Shown: piece by piece, positions 1 through 5,000 of the stretch
How positions within the stretch are numbered: position 1 is the stretch's first letter
Layout: each line of letters begins with the position of its first letter
Source: an uncultured Clostridia bacterium
GTDB taxonomy: Bacteria; Bacillota; Clostridia; Oscillospirales; Oscillospiraceae
NCBI GenBank assembly: GCA_947177005.1
Contig: CAMWSZ010000260.1
Location: 1 to 5,000, forward strand
Length of the DNA stretch: 5,000 nucleotides
Reading direction: 5' to 3'
Notes under the pieces: generated by a model
The model's input: only the letters and a program-made list of their open reading frames with translations
Told to the model about the DNA's origin: nothing
Database searches by the model: none
Program-made: the position numbers and the translations under genes

Positions 1-1763
1 ATACCGGCCTCGATAGCGGCCATGTTGGCGGTATCCAGAGCCAGAGGCACGTTGTCGAAGTTCTGCTGGAGAAGCTGAACAGCCCAGGTCATCAGCTCGG
101 GACCGTTGCTCTCGGCAGGCCCGATGTTCAGGTCGAGATAGGTAGCACCGGCGGCGATTTGCTCAGCGGCGCGTTTGAGGATAGGCGCCTCGTCGTAGCT
201 GTCCATGGCTTTCCGGATAGTGGGGGCGATGCAGTGGATGCGCTCGCCAATGGTGACAAAGGTCTGGGCGTTGGGGTCGTATCCCTTGTAATGGACCTCT
301 TTGTTGTCCAGCATATAGGGGCCGTTGACAACGATGGGAGGCGCGGGCATGACCTTTTTCGGCGCGGGAGCGGGTTCGGCGGCGGCACCGGCGGATGCGG
401 CGGCGCTCTTCTCCACATAGCTCTTCTTCCACTCCTCGTCGCGCAGGTACTTCACCAGCTGTACGGCCTCGGTGGTGCCGACGATGACGGACCAGTCAGG
501 CAGCTTATCCTGAATCTCGCCCTTCATGACGGCGACCTTGCCGGGGATAATCAGGGCGCGGCTCTTGATTTTGTTGGCGATGTCGAAATCGTCAAAGAAC
601 TTTTTAATGGAGGAGCTGGAGAATTTACCGGCGGCCCATGCGGTCAGGACGGACATGCCGGAGGCGTCGGAGATAAGCAGATTGACGGGCACCTTGCTGC
701 GCTCCAGCTCGCCGGAGACCAGGAAGTAGGTCAGGGCGAAGTCCACGGTCAGGCAGCAGGGGCTGTTCTCGTCCGCGCCGTTGATGGGATAGATGCCGGG
801 CTGTACCTTCATCGGCTTCTGGGGGTCGGTAAAGATGTTCTGGCGCAGGCCGTAGAGAGGCAGGGCCTTGGCGTAGGTCATCTCGGAACAGACCACAATG
901 GAGCCGTATTTGCAGGTAAAGAGGCTCAGCAGGGCGGCTTCCAGATGAGCGTCGCCGCCGGCGAGGGCGGCCACGTTCACGATAGAGGGGTAGCCGAAGG
1001 AGCGGTCGCCGTCCTTGAGGGCGGCGCGGCGGATCTGCACGGCGTTGGCGTAGGCATCCTTGACGGACTTGGAGCCAACGTCCAGAATCAGATTTTTGTT
1101 ACCGGCGGCCTCCAGCTTCTCCACGACCTCATGGAGCTGCTCCAGGCTGTCGGCGCGGACGCCCAGCAGGGCTTTGGCCCCGGTGGCGACGGCGCTCATA
1201 TCGGCATAATTATCGGCGGTAGCGCCGTTGACGATGATATTGCAGCCTTCGGCGGCCTTGACGCCGGCCTTCATAGCCTCCACGTCCGTGCAGCTGAGGA
1301 CCATAGGACGGTTCAGGGCCTTGGCCTTTGCGACCACGGCGGCGTAATCGTCGGCGGACTTGTCATTGCTGTGGTTGACGCAGACCATTTCCACGTACAT
1401 CCGCTCGCTGATGCGCTCATAATCCACCAGGGGAACGGCGTTGAGCACCTCGTCCTGCTTTGCGGCGTCCATGCAGTCGCAGACCTGCACGGCGTACAGG
1501 GTTTTGGACACCAGGGTTTTTTCGTGACGGCTGAGCACGGTTTCGCCGCCCAGGGCCAGGTCGCCGACCTTGTAGGATTTCATCGGGGGCGCGGTGGCTT
1601 CGGAGAGGGTGGACAGAGCGGCTTCGGACATATGGGGGCACTTCTCAATGGGGAGCGCGCCGGAGGCCACCTTCATAGCGAACGCCATACAGGTGGGGTT
1701 GCCGCAGTCTTTACAGTTGGTTTTCGGGGTGAGCTTAAAAATGTCAAGACCTTTCAATGCCAT
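1..1763 (-). CDS. acsC-acsE: Fused CFeSP large subunit (AcsC) + methyl-THF:CFeSP methyltransferase (AcsE), 3' end outside window
   Basis: The open frame runs 587 codons from ATG 1763 to the left edge with no stop. Residues 1-445 are AcsC: the N-terminal [4Fe-4S] ligands C17, C20, C25 and C42 (NCKDCGNPTC then KCPHM), a TIM-barrel middle, and a C-terminal corrinoid-binding domain with SVLTAWAAGKF (T374; as I recall, the matching Thr sits on the upper face of cobalamin). AcsC normally ends near W445. An Ala/Pro/Lys linker follows (about 446-476), then about 25 residues, then AcsE: TIGERI (504-509), LDLNIGPA (543-550) and LALDTAN (574-580). D577 matches Asp75 of the Moorella enzyme, a pterin-site residue. 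The domain is cut after about 85 of its usual 262 residues, so the whole protein should be near 760 residues. AcsE transfers methyl from methyl-THF to Co(I) of CFeSP, which hands it to acetyl-CoA synthase. The start is fixed by AGGAGG nine bases upstream. The identity of both halves is secure; whether the fusion is native rests on the sequence being correct. Confidence 0.93.
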   Translation of the reverse strand, partial: MALKGLDIFKLTPKTNCKDCGNPTCMAFAMKVASGALPIEKCPHMSEAALSTLSEATAPPMKSYKVGDLALGGETVLSRHEKTLVSKTLYAVQVCDCMDAAKQDEVLNAVPLVDYERISERMYVEMVCVNHSNDKSADDYAAVVAKAKALNRPMVLSCTDVEAMKAGVKAAEGCNIIVNGATADNYADMSAVATGAKALLGVRADSLEQLHEVVEKLEAAGNKNLILDVGSKSVKDAYANAVQIRRAALKDGDRSFGYPSIVNVAALAGGDAHLEAALLSLFTCKYGSIVVCSEMTYAKALPLYGLRQNIFTDPQKPMKVQPGIYPINGADENSPCCLTVDFALTYFLVSGELERSKVPVNLLISDASGMSVLTAWAAGKFSSSSIKKFFDDFDIANKIKSRALIIPGKVAVMKGEIQDKLPDWSVIVGTTEAVQLVKYLRDEEWKKSYVEKSAAASAGAAAEPAPAPKKVMPAPPIVVNGPYMLDNKEVHYKGYDPNAQTFVTIGERIHCIAPTIRKAMDSYDEAPILKRAAEQIAAGATYLDLNIGPAESNGPELMTWAVQLLQQNFDNVPLALDTANMAAIEAG

Positions 1764-1770
1764 GATTCCG

Positions 1771-1780
1771 GACCTCCTTA
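1771..1780 (-). promoter_or_regulatory. acsC ribosome binding site overlapping the acsD stop codon
   Basis: On the minus strand AGGAGG (1778-1773) lies nine bases before the acsC ATG (1763-1761). Its first A is the last base of the acsD TAA stop (1780-1778). Only 14 bases separate the two reading frames. Such spacing usually means translational coupling, which fits two subunits needed in 1:1 ratio. The coupling is inferred; the overlap is seen directly. Confidence 0.85.
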
Positions 1781-2716
1781 CATGAGCGCGGCCACGAGCC
1801 GCGAGACGGTTTCCACAGATGCGGGGTGTTTGAGGATGACGGCGTCGCTGCCGTAAGCGAGGCAGGCGGCGGCGGTCTCCACTTCCATATCAATGCCGCG
1901 GTCTTCAGCGCTGCCCCAGCCGGGGTTTTCGTTTTCGGGGGCGGTGGACTCCTTCACGCCCCAGGTCTCCACGCCGACGGGGGTGATAATGGGCATTTGG
2001 AGGGTATTGTCGTTCTGGCTGAGGGCGGCGGCCTTGACGCGCTCCAGGGTGGAGACGACATACTCGAAGCCGTAACCGGCGGCGGCGGAACCGATGTTCA
2101 TGGCGATATTCTGACCGCCCACGCCCATTTGGGTAATGAGGACGTTCAGCTGCTTGGCGAGGTTGATATCCACGGCGGACTCCGCGCCCACCTTCTGGCC
2201 GTAAGCGAGGCCCGCACCGGCGGCGACGCCCTTGTAGTTCTCTTCCTTGGCGCTCAGCACCAGGATATTTTTACCCTGAAGGGCCTCAGAGATCTTGGAG
2301 AACAGCTCGGCGTCCTTCTCGGTGTTTTTGCATCCGGCGACAACCAGCGGCTTGTCAACAGCCCCGGCGACGGCCTTTGCGTCGGCGACGCAGTCCTCAA
2401 TGGACTTGTTCGCGCCGTTGGGATCGGCCAGATCGAAGCGGATGCAGACGAAATCAACATGCTCCAGGGACGCGGCTTTTTGGGCGCGGGCGGCCAGCGT
2501 ATCGCAGCCTGCGTAGAATTCCTTCAGGCCCTCGCTGGGCTGCTCGGGGTCGTCGGACACGTCAATCCCGATTTTGGGGGAATTCGGGATCGGAGCGTCG
2601 AAGGAGTAGAGGTTGAAGACGTTCTGGCCGCCCAGAGTAACGGCCTTGTCTCCGGTACCCAGCGTCAGCTCATTGATCTTTGCGCTGAACACCTGAGGCT
2701 TCTTGGCAAATGGCAT
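1778..2716 (-). CDS. acsD: Corrinoid iron-sulfur protein small subunit (AcsD, CFeSP beta/delta-type)
   Basis: This is a complete 312-residue protein of normal length for the family. AcsD pairs with AcsC to form the cytoplasmic CFeSP heterodimer, which carries the methyl group on cobalamin between the methyltransferase and acetyl-CoA synthase. The TIM-barrel small subunit helps to enclose the corrinoid. Family signatures visible in order are PKIGIDVSDDP (48-57), VDFVCIRFDLADP (87-99), KPLVVAGCKNTEKD (122-135), ENYK (159-162), AVDINLAKQLN (181-191), GYGFEYVVSTLERVKAAAL (214-232), WG.EDRGIDMEVETA (267-282, with SA after WG) and ILKHPAS (294-300). The start at 2716 has AAGGGAG nine bases upstream. 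The gene sits directly before acsC and after the unknown gene, in the same operon. No frameshift or missing segment is seen. The archaeal counterpart CdhD is less likely given the bacterial neighbours. Confidence 0.95.
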   Translation of the reverse strand: MPFAKKPQVFSAKINELTLGTGDKAVTLGGQNVFNLYSFDAPIPNSPKIGIDVSDDPEQPSEGLKEFYAGCDTLAARAQKAASLEHVDFVCIRFDLADPNGANKSIEDCVADAKAVAGAVDKPLVVAGCKNTEKDAELFSKISEALQGKNILVLSAKEENYKGVAAGAGLAYGQKVGAESAVDINLAKQLNVLITQMGVGGQNIAMNIGSAAAGYGFEYVVSTLERVKAAALSQNDNTLQMPIITPVGVETWGVKESTAPENENPGWGSAEDRGIDMEVETAAACLAYGSDAVILKHPASVETVSRLVAALM

Positions 2717-2746
2717 AGTGGTTTGCTCCCTTCATAAAAATTTCGG
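2717..2746 (-). promoter_or_regulatory. acsD 5' leader with ribosome binding site, near-copy of the leader at 3663-3694
   Basis: Minus-strand AAGGGAG (2732-2726) lies nine bases before the acsD ATG. Read on the plus strand, the leader contains TGCTCCC (2724-2730) and TCATAAAA (2732-2739). Both strings recur in the same order and at nearly the same distance from the start codon in front of the upstream gene, along with a matching AGT.G/T segment next to the ATG. An out-of-frame ATG also precedes the ribosome binding site in both copies. Confidence 0.6.
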
Positions 2747-2792
2747 TGTATATGAAATATTGTGTAAACCGGAATTTCCCCGCGGCGCGGGA
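2747..2792 (-). other. AT-rich and hairpin-bearing gap upstream of acsD
   Basis: This gap lies between the stop of the 289-residue gene and the acsD leader. Its acsD-proximal half is strikingly AT-rich for this GC-rich region. On the minus strand it holds TTTACA (2768-2763) and TATACA (2752-2747), but they are only 10 bases apart, too close for a standard sigma-A promoter. Next to the upstream stop, CCCGC-GCC-GCGGG (2791-2779) can form a 5-bp hairpin. A second hairpin, CGGGAT-TTA-ATCCCG (2802-2788), contains the upstream gene's stop codon and shares bases with the first, so only one can form at a time. Neither is followed by a T run, so neither is a convincing terminator. Confidence 0.4.
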
Positions 2793-3662
2793 TTAAATCC
2801 CGAGTTTTTTCCATATTTTTTGCAGTCCCTTCTCCGAGAAACCGATAGAGATGCTGGGGTCAAAGAAGGAGAGGTACTGGGTCTCCTGGGCCAGATTCAG
2901 CCCTGCCGGTTCGCTGGCGTCCCGCTGGTCCTGATACCGCGCCTGCACGCAGTGCTCAATGGGGGTGCCGACCATTCCGACCGGGTCGTAGCGGGCTTTG
3001 GAGCGGTGTTTAATGGGCAGGCGGAACCGCTGCCAGCCCTTCAGCAGCTTCGGCAGCTCCTCGCCCAGCACCAGTTCCATTTCCTCCCAGAAATTCAGGC
3101 TGAATTTTACGGTAATGATACTGGCCTCGCCGGTAATGGCGCATACGTGGTCCACCGCCGCGGGACTGACATGCAGGCTGCCGAGTGTAGGGGCGGAGGC
3201 GGCAATCTCCGGGTCGGCCTTAATGGCCTCCTCCACGACGGTATGGTGGGGGTCTGTCAGGAAGCGGTCCATAGCCACATAGCCGCAGCCCGGTTTTTTC
3301 AGCTTGCCCTGCCGGACCGCCACGGCCCGTGCGCCAAGGTCGAGGAGCAGCGCGCGCCGCTCGGTCATTGCGTGGTCGTACCAGCCGCACAGTGCCTGTG
3401 CGCCGCCGTACTGCACATATTCCTGCAAAATCTGCTTCTGCATATAAGCCGCCAGCTGTTCCCGGGCCTGACAGTACCGGCCCAATTCTTCAGCGGCAGT
3501 CAGCTGGCTGTCCTGCAATTGGAACCCCTCGCTCCACAGATCCACCATAGTCTGGTTGGTACTGTCGAAGCCCAGCGCGAAGCCGGTCCTGCCGGACAGG
3601 AAGTCCGCCTCCGTGGTTTCCGGAGAGATTCTGGCGTAGCCAGTCAGTTGTTGTTGTTCCAT
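2793..3662 (-). CDS. Unrecognised 289-residue protein encoded inside the acs cluster
   Basis: I do not recognise this protein and assign no function. It is a complete 289-residue frame with a well-placed ribosome binding site (GGGAG, 3677-3673, ten bases before the ATG). It has no signal peptide or membrane segment, so it is probably cytoplasmic. Residues about 53-115 look helical and charged. Five cysteines (C64, C92, C126, C174, C238) are scattered, with no CxxC cluster motif. H139-H140, H172/C174 and H237-C238 are possible metal ligands, but that is speculation. The C-terminus is basic (KGLQKIWKKLGI). It lies 45 bases after cooC and 76 before acsD, on the same strand, so it is very likely co-transcribed. 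From position alone, a role in CFeSP or CO dehydrogenase/acetyl-CoA synthase assembly, activation or interaction is plausible. It is not the reductive activator AcsV, which is about twice as long and carries a [2Fe-2S] ferredoxin domain. Confidence 0.85.
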   Translation of the reverse strand: MEQQQLTGYARISPETTEADFLSGRTGFALGFDSTNQTMVDLWSEGFQLQDSQLTAAEELGRYCQAREQLAAYMQKQILQEYVQYGGAQALCGWYDHAMTERRALLLDLGARAVAVRQGKLKKPGCGYVAMDRFLTDPHHTVVEEAIKADPEIAASAPTLGSLHVSPAAVDHVCAITGEASIITVKFSLNFWEEMELVLGEELPKLLKGWQRFRLPIKHRSKARYDPVGMVGTPIEHCVQARYQDQRDASEPAGLNLAQETQYLSFFDPSISIGFSEKGLQKIWKKLGI

Positions 3663-3694
3663 AGTTGATCTGCTCCCATTGTCATAAAATCCGG
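3663..3694 (-). promoter_or_regulatory. 5' leader of the 289-residue gene, near-copy of the acsD leader
   Basis: The minus strand carries GGGAG (3677-3673) ten bases before the ATG at 3662. The plus-strand strings TGCTCCC (3671-3677) and TCATAAAA (3682-3689) match the acsD leader in order, with a four-base insertion between them. The rest of the gap back to the cooC stop (3695-3707) shows no hairpin or promoter that I can support. Confidence 0.6.
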
Positions 3695-3707
3695 ACAGTG
3701 CGGGGTC

Positions 3708-4478
3708 TCACAGGGCCAGCTGATCGAAGATCCGGTGTACGGCCTGCTTGACCGGACTGTCCTGGGGAACTGTCACGCTAGGACGTCCCTCGGCGTCGTA
3801 CTCATAGACGGTCTCGTCATGGGGGACCACGCCCATCAGTTTCATCCCATATTTTGCGATTTCCTCCTGCACGCCGGCGTTCAGCACGCCGCCCGGAGCG
3901 CGGTTGATGATAAGGCCCACTTCCGTCGCGCCCAGCTTCAGGTCCACGATCATCTGCGCCAGCCGTCCGGCCGCCTGCACGCCGCGCCGGGAACAGTCGC
4001 TGACCAGCAGAATCGTATCCACTTGGGGCAGCACGCCCCGGCTGAGATGCTCCAGACCGGCCTCGTTGTCCACGACGATATAGCGGTAATTTTTCGCGTA
4101 CTTGGCGACCTGACTGGAGAGCAGGCCGTTGACGAAGCAGTAGCAGCCCTTGCCCTGGGTCCGGCCCATGACCAGCAGGTCATAGCCGTCGGTCTCGGTG
4201 AGGGCGTCGCCGAAACGCATCTCCGCGTAATCAGCCTTGGTCATGCCTGCGGGGATAGGATTTTTGGAGGAGAGCTCCGCGTTGGCGATATCCTCCCGGA
4301 TGTCGCCCAGCGTGGACTCCACCTCCACGCCCAGCACTTCATTGAGGTTGGAGTTGGCGTCCGCGTCCACCGCCAGCACCGGTCCGTTCTTTTTCTCACA
4401 CAGGTACTCGATCAGCATTCCGCAGATTGTAGTTTTCCCAACGCCGCCTTTTCCGGCCAGCGCGATAGTTTGTGCCAT
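3708..4478 (-). CDS. cooC: CooC-type nickel-insertion ATPase for CO dehydrogenase/acetyl-CoA synthase maturation
   Basis: This is a complete 256-residue P-loop ATPase of the MinD/SIMIBI class. CooC proteins hydrolyse ATP as dimers and deliver nickel during maturation of CO dehydrogenase; the closely related AcsF serves acetyl-CoA synthase. Visible features are the deviant Walker A GKGGVGKTT (9-17, signature Lys10), VLAVDADANSNLNEVLG (34-50, switch region with D38 and D40), GKGCYCFVN (109-117) and a Walker-B-like IVVDNEAGLEHLSRG further on. The CxC cysteines C112 and C114 match the nickel-binding, dimer-interface pair of Carboxydothermus CooC1, and they separate this from MinD or ParA. The start at 4478 has AAAGGAG ten bases upstream. 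The gene lies between metF and the CFeSP genes; its client acsA/acsB genes are not in the window. I cannot decide between CooC and AcsF from sequence alone. Confidence 0.92.
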   Translation of the reverse strand: MAQTIALAGKGGVGKTTICGMLIEYLCEKKNGPVLAVDADANSNLNEVLGVEVESTLGDIREDIANAELSSKNPIPAGMTKADYAEMRFGDALTETDGYDLLVMGRTQGKGCYCFVNGLLSSQVAKYAKNYRYIVVDNEAGLEHLSRGVLPQVDTILLVSDCSRRGVQAAGRLAQMIVDLKLGATEVGLIINRAPGGVLNAGVQEEIAKYGMKLMGVVPHDETVYEYDAEGRPSVTVPQDSPVKQAVHRIFDQLAL

Positions 4479-4488
4479 AAGGGATACG

Positions 4489-4495
4489 CTCCTTT
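4489..4495 (-). promoter_or_regulatory. cooC ribosome binding site
   Basis: Minus-strand AAAGGAG lies ten bases before the cooC ATG and supports the start at 4478. Unlike the next two genes downstream, its leader does not share the duplicated GGGAGCA-type sequence. Confidence 0.75.
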
Positions 4496-4515
4496 ACAAG
4501 AAGAAATTGGCGCGG

Positions 4516-4545
4516 GCCGCACGGCCTTCCGCAAGGCCGTGCGGC
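4516..4545 (-). repeat. Perfect 13-bp inverted repeat (hairpin) between metF and cooC
   Basis: GCCGCACGGCCTT (4516-4528) and AAGGCCGTGCGGC (4533-4545) are perfect complements around a 4-base loop. On the transcribed strand the stem is followed by seven GC-rich bases and then a broken T-rich stretch (AATTTCTTCTT). It is therefore at best a weak intrinsic terminator or attenuator that could reduce cooC-acs expression relative to metF. It could equally be an mRNA-stabilising 3' structure for metF or one copy of a dispersed palindromic element. On the plus strand no T run follows it. Confidence 0.75.
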
Positions 4546-4579
4546 GGCACCGGGGGAATCAAAGGGGATAAAAGGGGGA
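4546..4579 (-). other. Pyrimidine-rich metF 3' spacer with three C-runs on the transcript
   Basis: Directly after the metF stop, the plus strand shows G-runs at 4552-4556, 4564-4567 and 4574-4578, separated by AATCAAA and ATAAAA. They look like three imperfect copies of a 10-12 base unit. No function is assigned. The unstructured C-rich spacer leads into the hairpin at 4516-4545. Confidence 0.4.
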
Positions 4580-5000
4580 TCAGAGATCGACGATGCCGGA
4601 TTCTTTGACGATGCGGGCCACGTCGTCGTACTTATTCAGCGCATAGAGGTGGATGCCGTCGATGCCGCAGGCGCGGTACTCGTCAATCTGCTTAATGGTG
4701 TACTCGATACCGGCCTCTTTGAAATCGGCCTTCTTCTGGGCGGCGGCGGCGTCGAAGGGCTCTTTGTCGAAGGGGTTGGGGAAGATCCAGTGCTTGGAGA
4801 TGATTTCGCAGAGCTTGCGGGGCATGACGCAGCCGTTGCGGCTGAGGGCCATGTTAATGGTGGCGGCCATATCGAGGATGGGCATGATGCCCACGTCCAC
4901 GGGCATGGTGATGCCGGCGGCGCGAATGGCGTCCAGCCAATAGCGGAACTGGTCCATATCCCAGCACAGCTGGGTCATGATATAGTCGGCGCCCTCATCC
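4580..5000 (-). CDS. metF: Methylene-tetrahydrofolate reductase (MetF), C-terminal part; 5' end outside window
   Basis: About 140 C-terminal residues are present, and the frame stays open to the right edge. The ATG at 4978 is internal, because the upstream codons (DEGADYI) continue the family motif. MetF reduces 5,10-methylene-THF to 5-methyl-THF, the last step of the methyl branch, and so supplies the substrate for the AcsE domain encoded downstream. Family signatures are GADYIMTQLCWDMDQFRYW (usual form GAD.IITQ.F.D), PVDVGIMPI, and near the end GIDGIHLYALNKYDDVARI, which matches the conserved H.Y.LN segment closing the barrel. The fragment contains a WIFPNPFDKEPFD stretch that I do not recall from classical MetF; it may mark a lineage-specific subtype. 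The TGA stop is at 4582-4580, about 100 bases before cooC. Partners such as MetV are not visible here. Confidence 0.9.
   Translation of the reverse strand, partial: DEGADYIMTQLCWDMDQFRYWLDAIRAAGITMPVDVGIMPILDMAATINMALSRNGCVMPRKLCEIISKHWIFPNPFDKEPFDAAAAQKKADFKEAGIEYTIKQIDEYRACGIDGIHLYALNKYDDVARIVKESGIVDL

Noticed and set aside
128..432. Short minus-strand frames at 128-418 and 163-432, which could suggest a stop and a new gene between acsC and acsE.
   Set aside because: They are out of frame with the continuous acsC-acsE frame and their translations are Arg/Pro-rich shadows. The true frame reads through.
159..1856. A 565-codon open frame on the plus strand opposite acsC-acsE.
   Set aside because: It is codon-aligned with the real minus-strand gene and is open only because that gene avoids TTA, CTA and TCA codons. 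Its translation is low-complexity Gly/His/Val-rich with no family resemblance.
2747..2768. A possible promoter before acsD (TTTACA and TATACA on the minus strand).
   Set aside because: The two boxes are only 10 bases apart instead of about 17, and no better-spaced pair is found. The gene is adequately explained as part of the operon.
1826..4571. Three further long plus-strand frames (1826-2737, 2703-3668, 3735-4571) forming an apparent antisense operon.
   Set aside because: Each is the codon-aligned antisense of acsD, the 289-residue gene or cooC. All the recognisable motifs and ribosome binding sites are on the minus strand.
4552..4578. A possible G-quadruplex on the plus strand after metF.
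   Set aside because: Only three adjacent G-runs are present and the strand is not the transcribed RNA. A fourth run would have to come from beyond the hairpin.
4976..4978. Internal ATG as the start of a 132-residue protein.
   Set aside because: The frame is open upstream to the window edge and the preceding residues (DEGADYI) belong to the conserved MetF motif. This is a truncated metF, not a small gene.

Overview
The window is a five-gene segment of a bacterial Wood-Ljungdahl (reductive acetyl-CoA) pathway cluster. All genes are on the minus strand, so transcription runs from high to low coordinates. In that order they are: the 3' end of metF (methylene-tetrahydrofolate reductase, cut by the right edge), cooC (nickel-insertion ATPase of the CO dehydrogenase/acetyl-CoA synthase system), an unrecognised 289-residue gene, acsD (small subunit of the corrinoid iron-sulfur protein, CFeSP), and a long reading frame that starts as acsC (large CFeSP subunit). 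This last frame continues without a stop into acsE (methyltetrahydrofolate:CFeSP methyltransferase) and leaves the window at its left edge.

The main observation is this in-frame acsC-acsE fusion. I read the frame codon by codon from the ATG at 1763 to the edge (587 codons) and found no stop and no change of frame. The CFeSP part (about residues 1-445) ends where AcsC normally ends. An Ala/Pro-rich linker follows, then a recognisable AcsE N-terminus. In the acetogens I know, AcsC and AcsE are separate proteins that meet transiently. Here the methyl donor enzyme is tethered directly behind the corrinoid-binding domain that accepts the methyl group.

In pathway terms, MetF makes methyl-THF, the AcsE domain moves the methyl to the cobalamin of AcsC/AcsD, and CooC matures the nickel enzyme that uses it. 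acsA and acsB are not in the window. The unknown gene between cooC and acsD is a candidate accessory factor. Its 5' leader closely resembles that of acsD, which suggests a duplicated leader or shared translational control.

The DNA is GC-rich, has strong AGGAGG-type ribosome binding sites, and encodes the bacterial (Acs) rather than the archaeal (Cdh) version of the complex. This suggests a GC-rich Bacillota anaerobe, perhaps a gut Oscillospiraceae-like acetogen. That placement is inference, since no phylogenetic marker is present. Coding density is high, and no gene-free stretch exceeds about 100 bases. The short gaps hold ribosome binding sites, a perfect 13-bp hairpin (metF-cooC) and overlapping small hairpins plus an AT-rich leader (upstream of acsD). 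I see no tRNA, rRNA, CRISPR or mobile element.
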